Of a DNA stretch of 64,000 bases, positions 30,246-38,946 are shown piece after piece. The number at the start of each line of letters is the position of its first letter. The stretch's first letter is position 1. This DNA comes from an uncultured Verrucomicrobiales bacterium. Its GTDB lineage: Bacteria > Verrucomicrobiota > Verrucomicrobiia > Verrucomicrobiales > Akkermansiaceae. Under the pieces are notes generated by a model. It was not told the DNA's origin. It was given only the letters and a program-made list of their open reading frames with translations, and did no database searches. The position numbers and the translations under genes were made by a program. Location: positions 50,315 to 114,314 of the forward strand of contig CASICJ010000006.1 of the NCBI GenBank assembly GCA_949373085.1, written 5' to 3'.

Positions 30246-30497
30246 ATAAACTCAGAGTTCACGTCGTGAAAGCTAAAATGAAAGTAATACTGGATTTCTA
30301 TGATTACCCCATCACCTGGATAAACAGCCCCTCCAGCTCCAGCCCGAAATCATGGACTCATCAGATCACCCCTACTAGGATCAATTTTTTGCGTTTTCTA
30401 TAGATGACCGATCGACAAAGGCCCACGTTTAGGCTAGCTTTCCAATCATCGCAATTCCCTGAAATTGCAACTATTTCCAAAAAGACTTTCTGCCTCA

Positions 30498-30926
30498 ATG
30501 AGCCTGCGTATTTGCATCATCCCCTGTTCCTTGTTCGTGATTGCTGGCATGGCCAGCTGTTCTAAATCTAGAACTACTTATAATCCGGAAATGGGCCCTT
30601 TTGATGAAGATGGAAACTACATCGAAGCCTGGGCAGATAACCCTCCAAAACCTGGCTTAGTATTAAGCAGCCGAGATCCCAAACCCGCGCCTAGAATCGC
30701 GAGCACTCCAAAACCGGTTTACAAACCGACTCCTGCTCCCGCGGCTAGACCAAAGCCTAAACCCGTGGTGGTTAAACCCAAAAGAATCAGACATTCAGTC
30801 AGAAAGGGAGACACTTTATGGGGTTTAGCCCGGAAATATGGGACAACCGTCACAAAAATCAAAAAAGCAAATGGACTCAGGAGCGACGTCATTCGGGTTG
30901 GAAAAACCTATCTGATTCCAAAATAG
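30498..30926 (+). CDS. LysM-domain lipoprotein
   Basis: Protein of about 142 residues from ATG 30498; the frame also has an ATG at 30465 that would spoil the signal. The signal peptide ends in a lipobox-like GMASC, so it is probably lipidated. A Pro/Lys-rich linker (about 60-95, KPTPAPAARPKPKPVV) leads to a C-terminal LysM domain (HSVRKGDTLWGLARKYGTTVTKIKKANGL). LysM binds peptidoglycan or chitin-like sugars, so this is a wall-tethering protein. It precedes the DsbD-N-type gene by 52 bases on the same strand. Confidence 0.9.
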   Translation: MSLRICIIPCSLFVIAGMASCSKSRTTYNPEMGPFDEDGNYIEAWADNPPKPGLVLSSRDPKPAPRIASTPKPVYKPTPAPAARPKPKPVVVKPKRIRHSVRKGDTLWGLARKYGTTVTKIKKANGLRSDVIRVGKTYLIPK

Positions 30927-30978
30927 CAACTCATTCCTGAAAATTACAGGTTATGGAACCACGTATAGTGAGGTAAAG

Positions 30979-31797
30979 ATGAAGATCCTTTCCTTCTCAG
31001 TCTGCTTTTTTTTATTCGCAAATATTGCGTCGGCGCAAGTAGACCCTCAACTGACCGGTCCGGGTCTTGAAATTGGACTTATCTCGGGATCAGCTGGAGT
31101 AGCCCCTGGAAAGAGCCTGACGCTTGGTCTGCACATCCATCACCTTCCCGGTTTTCACACCTATTGGAAAAGCCCTGGAATTGTGGGTATGGCCACTTCA
31201 ATCGAATGGACACTCCCCGAAGGATTCACCGCTTCCAAAATCCGTTGGCCCTATCCTGAGAACACCTTTATGTCAAAACACCCCTGCCATGGATACGAGC
31301 GGGATGTGACACTCGTTGTCGATATTACGACACCGGATCAAATCACGGCCAAAGAAGTGAAATTTAAAGCAAAATCCGCATGGATGTGCTGCGCCAAGGG
31401 CTGCTTCCCGGGCTTTGAAACATTCGAGATCACTCTTCCGGTAACCAACAAGCCAAAACCTGTTGCGTCCGCCAAGGCCCACCTATCGAAAGCAATCAAC
31501 GAACTTCCCTCAAAAAAACACAACATCGAAAGTATTTTCAAAAGCAGCCCGAACAAAAAAATGATCACCCTCACCTTTCAAGGTGATTTTAAGAGGCCAC
31601 TAAAAGAGGCCTATTTCTTTTCCAGTGATGGTCAAATCTCTTCCGACCAAAAACAAAATTTTGTAGAAGAAAAGAATGGATCAATCACTCTTAAAGTTGC
31701 GCGATCTGAATTCTCTTCCGATGAAAAAACTACAATACCGGGAGTTTTGAAGATTGGGGGGCTCTACCTAGAAATCGTGGCCAAACTTGAAGGCTAA
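30979..31797 (+). CDS. periplasmic protein with DsbD N-terminal-like domain
   Basis: Exported protein of 272 residues with a signal peptide cleaved near NIASAQ. The body matches the immunoglobulin-like N-terminal domain of DsbD/ScsB: LHIHHLPGFHTYWKSPG, the Cys in KHPCHGYERDV and the Cys cluster MCCAKGCFPG (Cys137, Cys138, Cys142). In DsbD the N domain passes electrons to periplasmic partners. Here the membrane and thioredoxin domains are absent, so an electron donor elsewhere would be needed. A small hairpin follows. Confidence 0.85.
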   Translation: MKILSFSVCFFLFANIASAQVDPQLTGPGLEIGLISGSAGVAPGKSLTLGLHIHHLPGFHTYWKSPGIVGMATSIEWTLPEGFTASKIRWPYPENTFMSKHPCHGYERDVTLVVDITTPDQITAKEVKFKAKSAWMCCAKGCFPGFETFEITLPVTNKPKPVASAKAHLSKAINELPSKKHNIESIFKSSPNKKMITLTFQGDFKRPLKEAYFFSSDGQISSDQKQNFVEEKNGSITLKVARSEFSSDEKTTIPGVLKIGGLYLEIVAKLEG

Positions 31798-31938
31798 CTC
31801 GGCCCCTTTGTTGTCCACAAAGAGTGTACTCGACACTCACCCCTTACCTGGCAATTAAACCAAGTCATTGCGCTTTAAAAAACTACCGTTACCCTTTCCT
31901 TATTAATACTCTGAACCATCTCTGCCTTTCGAGTTTTT

Positions 31939-33228
31939 TCAACTCTCAGCCCTTAAAGTCACAGATCGACCGTGGGCATGCAAACCTTCCATTTTAGCGA
32001 AATGTTCGACCACTTTCTGTGACTTCCGAACCGCTTTTTGGTCCATCCGAACCACGCTTGCTCGCCGCTGAAATTGATCGGCCCGTAAACCAGAAAACGA
32101 ACGTCCCGACCCCTCGGTAGGCAGGGTATGACTCGGTCCAGCCAAGAAATCGCCAACGGCTACTGCTGAGTAATTTCCAACGTAAATTGCACCTGCTGTT
32201 CGAACTTGCTCAAGCCATTTGTCTTCATTCTTTGCTACCAAAATCAAGTGCTCTGGCGCCCAATCATTTACAATCGAAATTGATTCACTCATTGATTTCG
32301 TCAGTAAAAGAAAACCCGCCTTCTTCAGGGCCTTGGTTGCGATCTCACGACGGGGAGTTTCATTAAGCTGAATCTCCAGCTCACGCTGAATTTCTTTAAA
32401 AAGCTTCTTGGAGTGTGTGACCACTCCAACGACAGAATCGGGACCGTGCTCCGCTTGGGCCAAAAGATCCGATGCCAAGAAGCGTGCATTCCCGGTCGCA
32501 TCAGACGCAATTAAAACCTCACTCGGACCAGGGAGAAGATCGATCGAAACTGCGCCCACCATCTGGCGCTTCGCTTCCACCACAAAGCTATTACCAGGCC
32601 CAAAAACCTTATCGACCGGCGCTATCGATCTCGTTCCGAGCGAAAGTGCTGTAATTCCATGAGCACCCCCCGCTTTATAAATCTCGGTCGCACCTGCGGC
32701 TTCGAGCGCATATAACAAGTCAGGATTAATTGAACCGTCTCGTCCTGGTGGCGTAGCCGCCACAATTTCAGGCACACCTGCCGCTTGCGCAAATCCCGCA
32801 GTCATTAGAGAGGTCGAAACCAGAGGAGCTTTACCGCCCGGCACATAAACCCCCACCCGGTCAAAAGGCACAAATCGCTCGCCCACTTCTACTCCTTGCG
32901 GATTCTTCGCTTTCCAGTTCTTACGAAGACTCTTAGCCGCAAAAGCATGGATGTTTTTCAACGAAGATTTTATGGCAGCTTTCGTTTCCCGGCTCACCGA
33001 GTTACGCGCATTTTCTAATTCATTACCAGTCACCTTCAACGACTTTTTGGTGAGACTCGCTCCATCAAATTTCTTCGCGAAAGCGATTAAAGCGCGATCT
33101 CCTTTCCTTTCCACTTCGGAAACAATTTCGGCCACCGTATCCGAAACAGCATCGCTCGGGATCGCTCGGCGATACAATTTTTTAACGAAGGCAGGGTAGG
33201 ATTTGTCCTGGTGAGTAAGAATCTTCAT
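31939..33228 (-). CDS. hisD: histidinol dehydrogenase
   Basis: Catalyses the last two steps of histidine synthesis, from histidinol to histidine with NAD+, using zinc. The 429-residue length is standard. Motifs include VGVYVPGGKAPLVS, KAGGAHGITALSLGT, KVFGPGNSFVVEAK, LPGPSEVLIASD, LAQAEHGPDS and FLAGPSHTLPTEG. It lies 43 bases downstream of an M29 aminopeptidase on the same strand, an unusual partner; the other his genes are not in this window. Confidence 0.97.
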   Translation of the reverse strand: MKILTHQDKSYPAFVKKLYRRAIPSDAVSDTVAEIVSEVERKGDRALIAFAKKFDGASLTKKSLKVTGNELENARNSVSRETKAAIKSSLKNIHAFAAKSLRKNWKAKNPQGVEVGERFVPFDRVGVYVPGGKAPLVSTSLMTAGFAQAAGVPEIVAATPPGRDGSINPDLLYALEAAGATEIYKAGGAHGITALSLGTRSIAPVDKVFGPGNSFVVEAKRQMVGAVSIDLLPGPSEVLIASDATGNARFLASDLLAQAEHGPDSVVGVVTHSKKLFKEIQRELEIQLNETPRREIATKALKKAGFLLLTKSMSESISIVNDWAPEHLILVAKNEDKWLEQVRTAGAIYVGNYSAVAVGDFLAGPSHTLPTEGSGRSFSGLRADQFQRRASVVRMDQKAVRKSQKVVEHFAKMEGLHAHGRSVTLRAES

Positions 33229-33271
33229 GGCGATTACTAAGCTTAGATAAACAAAAGAACAAGCTGTTGAA

Positions 33272-34372
33272 TCAACCGTTTAGCTTCTCGAGACTCTTTG
33301 CTAGAAATTGCCCGTCTTTGCGGAAAAGCTTTCCATCAAAGTAAATCTCCCCTCCTCCGTAATCCTTACGCTGAATATTCACCATGTCCCAATGCACTGT
33401 AGAGCGGTTGCCATTATCAGCCTCCTCGTATGCCTGACCAGGCGTGAAATGAAAGCTTCCCGCAATTTTTTCATCAAAGAGAATATCGCGCATGGGCTCG
33501 CGAACTATTGGGTGAAAACCGATCGCAAACTCACCAATATAGCGGGCACCCGGATCACTATCGAGAATCTTGTTCAATTCACGGGTCATACCACCATTAG
33601 CCTCAGCCTTGATGATTTTACCATTCTCAAAAGTTAGCCTAATACCATCGAAACTGATTCCGCGATAAATCGTGGGTGTATTGTAGTAAATCACCCCTTC
33701 TACCGAGTCCTTAATTGGGGCCGTGAAAACCTCACCATCTGGGATATTATTCTGCCCCCCACAAGCAATTGCCGACATCTTCTCGATTGAAAAGCGAAGG
33801 TCAGTTTCATTCCCTATGATATGAACATCATTAGCCTTCTCCATGAATCGCTTCAAGGCATTCATCGAGGGAACGTAGCTTTTGTAGTCAAGTAAGCAGG
33901 CATCAAAGTAAAAATTTTCAAACGCTTCTGTACTCATTCCTGCCTGCTGCGCCATTGCGGGATGGGGCCAACGCAGGACACACCATTTCGTTTTTTTTAC
34001 TCGGTGATCTAAAACCTTTCTGAGGTATTTCATCGCAGTGCCCATCTTCTTGGCGGGCACATCGCTGGTTTCGGTAATATTGTGAGATCCGCGAATCGCG
34101 ATATAAGCATCCATGTCTTTCATTTCGCTGAGTAGATGCTTGGAAGTCGCTTGATATTGATCATCAGTCGCACCCATAAGCATTTCTCGACTTAGACGAT
34201 TTGACCCCAGTCGCAAAAACGGCACCCCTTTTCGCAAACGAACTTCGCGAACCAAGGCCACCGCCATATCTTCTGGCGTATCAACCAGGTCGAGGAGGAT
34301 TTTCTCATCCTTCTTCAGAGCGGTGGAATAGCGAACAAGTTGCTGTGCAAGCTGAATATACCTTGGGTCCAT
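33272..34372 (-). CDS. M29 family aminopeptidase (thermophilic-type leucyl aminopeptidase)
   Basis: Cytoplasmic metallo-aminopeptidase of 366 residues. Family hallmarks are [17 protein letters not shown] with the metal-binding Glu, the [15 protein letters not shown] segment, and [24 protein letters not shown] with the metal-binding His/Asp set. M29 peptidases such as AmpS remove N-terminal residues and act as dimers. It is followed by hisD after 43 bases, suggesting one transcript. Nothing odd is seen in the frame. Confidence 0.92.
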   Translation of the reverse strand: MDPRYIQLAQQLVRYSTALKKDEKILLDLVDTPEDMAVALVREVRLRKGVPFLRLGSNRLSREMLMGATDDQYQATSKHLLSEMKDMDAYIAIRGSHNITETSDVPAKKMGTAMKYLRKVLDHRVKKTKWCVLRWPHPAMAQQAGMSTEAFENFYFDACLLDYKSYVPSMNALKRFMEKANDVHIIGNETDLRFSIEKMSAIACGGQNNIPDGEVFTAPIKDSVEGVIYYNTPTIYRGISFDGIRLTFENGKIIKAEANGGMTRELNKILDSDPGARYIGEFAIGFHPIVREPMRDILFDEKIAGSFHFTPGQAYEEADNGNRSTVHWDMVNIQRKDYGGGEIYFDGKLFRKDGQFLAKSLEKLNG

Positions 34373-34449
34373 AGCTGAAACAAACCGTGCGATGAAGACT
34401 TGGACAATCAGAAAAAACGCTCCGACTCAAAATGTTTAATCTCAAGCGA

Positions 34450-34653
34450 TCAACGACTTTTCTGACGCCACTCTGCAAAAGACTGCCCACTTGGATTTTC
34501 TGGATCGGGAAGGTGAGAATTTGCGTCGAGCTTTCGACCGAGTTCAGAATCATCGAAAGCGGCCCCGCCAGCGCGCCGGCTGGCTCCTGACTCACAAGAA
34601 ACCAGACTAGAGAACACAAGCGTTGGTATCGCAAAAATAACCATGACCTTCAT
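34450..34653 (-). CDS. small lipoprotein, unknown function
   Basis: Peptide of 67 residues with a signal sequence whose lipobox is SLVSC, so it should be lipid-anchored after cleavage to about 48 residues. The rest is charged, with NPSGQSFAEWRQKS at the end. No family is recognised. It sits between msrA and the M29 peptidase in the same direction. Confidence 0.6.
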   Translation of the reverse strand: MKVMVIFAIPTLVFSSLVSCESGASRRAGGAAFDDSELGRKLDANSHLPDPENPSGQSFAEWRQKSR

Positions 34654-34727
34654 AAATCAAGTATGTCTGAATTGATGCTCTCTGCAAGAGATCAGGAGCT
34701 AATCTAACAAAAGACCTCAAGAAAAAC

Positions 34728-35504
34728 CTATTTGGCCCCTTCGAGCATCCGCACTGCCGCTTTGGATAGAGCCTTCTCGAGTTCCTCCGGCATCCCGTAG
34801 TCGGGAAGTTCCTTGATAAAAATTGCCCAATCGCGCTTCATCCCAGAACCAAGATAAGCATTTAGGCGGGTCGCCACCGTAGAATCAGCCAACTCCTTTT
34901 CCGTCTTATAGGACCTAGTAAGGATATCCCGAATCTCCCCAAACCGGGTCAGATAATATTTTTGGTGGTAGCCTTCGGCGTAAGTGAACTTTCCAACCGA
35001 AGCGATCGTTGTTTGCACCTCGTCGACGCCTAGCCCCTGCTTAAGCGCAGCACCAGCCCGAGAATTTTCAGCTGCTTTTTTCTGCGCCTCGTCGTGATAA
35101 AAGACGGCATTCATATACTGTCGCGACGTATTGATCTGGTCACACCGGTGAGCCGACCAAAAGATATCCAGAAGGTCTTCGTATTTCAAAACCTTGGGAT
35201 CGTAATCAATGGAAATCACCTCGGTGTGTTTCCCAAGACTGTAATAGCTAGGATCAGCTTTCTCACCGCCCGCATAACCAACACGTGTGCGGAGAACACC
35301 TTTGAGACTTCCGAACTCGGAGTCAGGCCCCCAAAATCAACCCAAACCAAAGGTCGCAGTCTCAAATTTCACCTTTGATGTCTTAGCATCAAGAGGAAGA
35401 GTCGTAGCTGAAACCTTGCCATCAGCTTTAGGGAGTGGTTCTGCAAGTCCTGACATTACAGCCCAACTTGCGACCGCTCCAAGAATGATCAATCGAATTT
35501 TCAT
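34728..35504 (-). CDS. msrA: periplasmic methionine sulfoxide reductase A, predicted selenoprotein (TGA at the catalytic position)
   Basis: MsrA reduces methionine-S-sulfoxide in oxidised proteins. Starting at ATG 35504, the frame codes for a signal peptide (MKIRLIILGAVASW onward, ending SGLA), then FETATFGLG, an in-frame TGA at 35337-35339, and FWGPDSEFG, RTRVGYAGG, HRCDQ, SRQYMNAVFYH and YHQKYY to the stop at 34728, 258 codons in all. The family motif is GCFWG, so TGA replaces exactly the catalytic Cys codon and no other in-frame stop occurs. A SECIS-like hairpin lies just after it. Read without selenocysteine, only a GTG-started fragment from 35219 would remain, lacking the active site. 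A nonsense mutation or error is the alternative. It diverges from the ferritin-like/ATP-grasp gene. Confidence 0.85.
35299..35327 (-). promoter_or_regulatory. bacterial SECIS-like hairpin after the msrA TGA
   Basis: On the mRNA, GACU pairs with AGUC and CCGA with UCGG, with one bulged A and a small loop containing GU; CCU/AGG can extend the foot. The G of the apical loop lies about 21 bases after the UGA. That position, and a G early in the loop, agree with bacterial SECIS elements bound by SelB. The fold is worked out by eye from base pairing. Confidence 0.6.
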
Positions 35505-35576
35505 ATTGTCACGGGTAAGATGACACAGAAGAAAATTTATTCCAGCTCAACCGTCACACTGAATTTTCTTTGCATG

Positions 35577-37448
35577 AAAGCCGATTTCAACAAAGTCTCC
35601 CTTAGCGAAATGGCTGAACCACAAAATGTTTCCGAATTCGCCGAACGCGTGCTCATGTCCACTTCGCTGGGGGACAAACTCACCCGCGCCCCGGTCTCTT
35701 TGACCCTTGATCCACCAAAACGAGGCAGTTTCACCGCTCCTTCCGTGCCCGGGCGTCCTGATTACCTCAAACCTAGGCCTAATGAAGGAAAATCACCTTT
35801 CCCCTCAGCTGATCAAATTCAGGATGAAGAGCAGCGCGGTGTTCTCCTCCACTTCTTCGCCAACCACGAACTCCTTGCTGTTGAGCTCATGGCTCTTGCT
35901 TTGCTCAAATTCCCAGATGCTCCCGATTCCTTCCGCAAAGGAATATTGAGAACATTACAAGAAGAACAAAACCATACCCTTTGGTATCTGGAGCGGATGA
36001 AGGACTGCGGGCTCAAATTTGGCGACTACCATCTCAGTCCCATGATCTGGTCGCATATTTCCTCCATGGAAAGTCCACTCGATTACGTCTCTCGCCTCTC
36101 CCTCACTTTCGAGCAAGCCAATCTCGACTACGCAAAACACTACTCACAAGTCCTTGCCCGAGCTGGTGACCAAAAGTCCGCTGACCTTCTCTCCAAGATC
36201 TACAGGGACGAAATTGCCCACGTCGGTTACGGCCTCAAATGGTTACGCCGCTGGAAGCAAAAGTCCCAATCTGATTGGGACGCTTGGCACAAGCAACTCC
36301 ACTTCCCTCTCTCCCCCATCCGCGCAAAGGGCCTGGCACCCTTTAATGAAGAAGGTCGCCGCAAAGCTGGAATGGACGAACACTTTATCGGTTCTATTAA
36401 ACGCTATCAGGCCTCCCGTGGCCGCAGTCCAGACCTTTACTGGTTCAATCCGGATGTTGAACTTGCTGCTAACGACATAAACTGGACTCCGCCCCAACGC
36501 CTCGAGAGGCTCGCAGCCGACCTCGAATACGCCTTCGCCCTCGCCGCGCCCTCCTCAGATGATCTAATTCTTCTTCGCAATCAACCCAGCGATAGACACC
36601 GTGAAGCCCTCGCTCACCACAACCTCACTTTCCCCGAGGTTTCAACGATTTCTGAACTCCATCACATCCGCAAAAATCGAAAAATAAGGCATGAGCAGCC
36701 TTGGGGAATTCCAAACCCCACCCTCCTCTCAAAAAACCTAGGTCTCGAACTCCGTGGCCTGCTCGACAATTCGATCACCGCTCAAATCTGCTTTAACCAA
36801 AAGGAAATTCAGGCCTTCATCGAGATAAACTCACACCGTAACTGGCTTGCAAAGCCTCTTCTCAGCTCAGCAGGTCGCGGCCTCATCAAATTCTCTTCTG
36901 ACAGGATACCCTCGATCAAAGAAGCCCACCTCATCGAGCCTTGGCTAAACAAAGAACAGGAATTCTCTCTCCTCTACCAATCAAATCCAATCGAGCAAGG
37001 CGGCCTGCGTTTCTTAGGCATCTGCCACCAAGAGGTCAGCAATACCGGACAATGGATCTCGTCGACCTCGGTCCCCAAACCCGCCAATGGCCTCCCTACA
37101 GAATGCGCCCGCCTCGTCGCCAACGAAGTCCTTCCCGCCTCCAAAAACGAGGTCCAAAATGCCCTTTGTACTCTACTAGAAACCCACAATTACCACGGTC
37201 CAGTCTGCATCGACTCCTTTCTGCACCGTACGTCGAAAGGCCTAGAGTGGCATCAAATCAGCGAAATAAACGCACGTTGGTCGATGGGAAGACTTGCTCA
37301 TAATTTACGCCTCAAACTTTGCCCAAATCGTTCACTCACTCTCACCACCATTCCGAAAGGCGTTCCTCTTCCCAAAAGTGCGATCCTCCTAGGCGATCCC
37401 ACGACAGCCCACACCCGCATACCAGTTGCCATCATTCAAAATTCATGA
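35577..37448 (+). CDS. ferritin-like (DUF455) domain fused to an ATP-grasp-like domain
   Basis: Protein of about 624 residues from ATG 35577; ATG at 35520 is possible but adds an unlikely leader, and 35616 is another choice. Residues 50-290 are a DUF455-type ferritin-like four-helix domain with two metal-type ExxH motifs (Glu130-His133 in EEQNH; Glu212-His215 in DEIAH). The second half (about 300-610) looks like an ATP-grasp ligase: HRNWLAKPLLSSAGRGLIKF, LIEPWLNKEQEFSLLY and EINARWSMGRL near the end, where metal-binding Glu and Asn are expected. It heads the run of genes leading to EboB and EboE. Substrate unknown. Confidence 0.8.
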   Translation, partial: KADFNKVSLSEMAEPQNVSEFAERVLMSTSLGDKLTRAPVSLTLDPPKRGSFTAPSVPGRPDYLKPRPNEGKSPFPSADQIQDEEQRGVLLHFFANHELLAVELMALALLKFPDAPDSFRKGILRTLQEEQNHTLWYLERMKDCGLKFGDYHLSPMIWSHISSMESPLDYVSRLSLTFEQANLDYAKHYSQVLARAGDQKSADLLSKIYRDEIAHVGYGLKWLRRWKQKSQSDWDAWHKQLHFPLSPIRAKGLAPFNEEGRRKAGMDEHFIGSIKRYQASRGRSPDLYWFNPDVELAANDINWTPPQRLERLAADLEYAFALAAPSSDDLILLRNQPSDRHREALAHHNLTFPEVSTISELHHIRKNRKIRHEQPWGIPNPTLLSKNLGLELRGLLDNSITAQICFNQKEIQAFIEINSHRNWLAKPLLSSAGRGLIKFSSDRIPSIKEAHLIEPWLNKEQEFSLLYQSNPIEQGGLRFLGICHQEVSNTGQWISSTSVPKPANGLPTECARLVANEVLPASKNEVQNALCTLLETHNYHGPVCIDSFLHRTSKGLEWHQISEINARWSMGRLAHNLRLKLCPNRSLTLTTIPKGVPLPKSAILLGDPTTAHTRIPVAIIQNS

Positions 37449-37484
37449 TTGGACCTTCGGCGTTCGGCGTTCACACTCACCTCC

Positions 37485-37847
37485 ATGAGCGAACTTCCTA
37501 GCGCCGTTAGCATTCACCCCTATTTTAAAGTCCAAGAAGGCAAACTCGACGCCTTCAGAGAAACAATGAAGGAATTCGTGGCCCGTACAAGCAATGAAGA
37601 CACCTGCCTCTACTACGACTTTTCAGTGAATGGTAACGTTGTTTTCTGCCGCGAAGCCTATATCGGTGCTGCCGGTGTCCTGAAACACCTCGAAAACGTA
37701 GGTTCTTGTATCGAAGAAGCCCTTGCCTTCTCTGAGCTCTTTCGCCTTGAGCTCCACGGCCCTGCTGATGAACTCGACAAACTCCGCGAACCCCTAGCCG
37801 AACTCAATCCTGAGTTCTTCGCACACGTGACAGGCGTTGCGAACTAA
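37485..37847 (+). CDS. antibiotic biosynthesis monooxygenase (ABM)-domain protein
   Basis: Protein of 120 residues from ATG 37485. VSIHPYFKVQEGKLDAFRETMKEFVART is the first strand and helix of a dimeric alpha/beta-barrel ABM domain. TCLYYDFSVNGNVVFCREAYIGAAGVLKHLENVG completes the typical Y-E/REAY pattern. Such proteins are monooxygenases, chorismate-mutase-like enzymes or binding proteins. It lies 37 bases after the ATP-grasp fusion and 23 bases before a small protein gene, so it is part of the same operon. Confidence 0.85.
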   Translation: MSELPSAVSIHPYFKVQEGKLDAFRETMKEFVARTSNEDTCLYYDFSVNGNVVFCREAYIGAAGVLKHLENVGSCIEEALAFSELFRLELHGPADELDKLREPLAELNPEFFAHVTGVAN

Positions 37848-37870
37848 TTCAATTAAAGCTACCGTTCGAT

Positions 37871-38152
37871 ATGCCGACGAAGAAAGAAATCCAGGATCTC
37901 TATTTTATGGACGCGCGTTTCAAGCTCCTTGAAATCGCCTCCTTCCTCGATCGAGTGGATCGCCACGAAGGTGATGCAGACTTTCGTCACCCCGCTTTTG
38001 CAACGGCTCTAGCCGCCATGCAAAACCCACCAGAAGGCACGACACGTGCGCAAGCAGTTCATCTCGCCTTCTCAGATCATTCTACCGAGCCCGCCCAATC
38101 TGCAGGAATTCAATTCGCGTATGGTGCACATAATGAGGGGGTGAAATCATGA
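37871..38152 (+). CDS. small helical protein preceding EboB-like gene
   Basis: Soluble protein of 93 residues with MDARFKLLEIASFLDRVDRHEGDADFRHPAFATALAAM forming two likely helices, read in short parts here. The stop overlaps the EboB-like start (ATGA), so it is translationally coupled to it. It is far shorter than EboA proteins and I cannot assign a family. Its place between an ABM protein and EboB suggests a role in the same process. Confidence 0.75.
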   Translation: MPTKKEIQDLYFMDARFKLLEIASFLDRVDRHEGDADFRHPAFATALAAMQNPPEGTTRAQAVHLAFSDHSTEPAQSAGIQFAYGAHNEGVKS

Positions 38153-38946
38153 GATATATTGAGCCCCACGCCCACATGGTCAGCCGCACAACTGCGGACT
38201 ACCAAGCAATCGCTCAAGTTGGCTGCGAAGCCCTTTGCGAACCTGCCTTCTGGGCCGGATACGACCGTGCCTCTGCCCAAGGGTTTTACGATTACTATCG
38301 ACAACTTACCGAATACGAACCGGCCCGCGCCGCTAAATTCGGCATCAAGCATTTCTGCTGGCTCTGCATCAACCCAAAGGAAGCCGAGGACCCGGTCTTT
38401 GCACGTGAGGTAATGGCCCTTATTCCTGATTTTATCGACAAGCCTACAGTTCTTGGGATTGGTGAAATTGGGCTCAATAAAAACACCAAGAACGAACTCG
38501 CCATCTTTGAAGAGCACGTGGAAATTGCCAAAAAATACGATCAGGCCATTCTCATTCATACCCCCCATCTTGAGGACAAACTTAAAGGAACGCGCCTTAT
38601 TATCGACGCTCTTAACAACGCCAACGTAGATCGTAGCCGCGTCATCATTGACCACGTTGAAGAGCATACGGCCCCCCTCGTCCTTGATCAGGGCTATTGG
38701 GCTGGGATGACCCTTTACCCGGAATCGAAGTGCTCTCCTGCCCGGGCGATCGACATCCTCGAAACCTTTGGAATGGAAAACATCTGGATGAACTCCGCCT
38801 GCGACTGGGGGATCTCGGATCCTCTCGCTGTCATTAAGTGTGCCCTTGAAATGAAAAAGCGGCATCATTCTGCTGAGGTCGTCGATAAGGTCATCTTTGA
38901 AAATCCAAAAACCTTCCTCTCACAGTGCCCAAACTTCGCGCTTTAA
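38149..38946 (+). CDS. eboB: EboB-like TatD family hydrolase
   Basis: Metal-dependent hydrolase of 265 residues. Metal ligands fit the TatD fold: His7 and His9 in EPHAHMVSR, Glu in GIGEIGL, His in LIHTPHLEDK and in IIDHVEEHT, and Asp in NSACDWGISDPL. VSRTTADYQAIAQVGCEALCEPAFWAGYDR and CWLCINPKEAEDP (quoted in parts) are specific to the Ebo cluster branch rather than housekeeping TatD nucleases. Ebo clusters are linked to the export of secondary metabolites to the periplasm in algae and bacteria. The usual EboC prenyltransferase is not present in this window. Confidence 0.87.
   Translation: MRYIEPHAHMVSRTTADYQAIAQVGCEALCEPAFWAGYDRASAQGFYDYYRQLTEYEPARAAKFGIKHFCWLCINPKEAEDPVFAREVMALIPDFIDKPTVLGIGEIGLNKNTKNELAIFEEHVEIAKKYDQAILIHTPHLEDKLKGTRLIIDALNNANVDRSRVIIDHVEEHTAPLVLDQGYWAGMTLYPESKCSPARAIDILETFGMENIWMNSACDWGISDPLAVIKCALEMKKRHHSAEVVDKVIFENPKTFLSQCPNFAL

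Noticed and set aside
30128..30403. Plus-strand frame over the riboswitch
   Set aside because: It is the complement of the conserved cobalamin riboswitch core and has no protein-like features.
34305..34634. 109-residue minus-strand frame joining the lipoprotein region and the M29 start
   Set aside because: It overlaps both real genes in another frame; composition is irregular and no start signal is seen.
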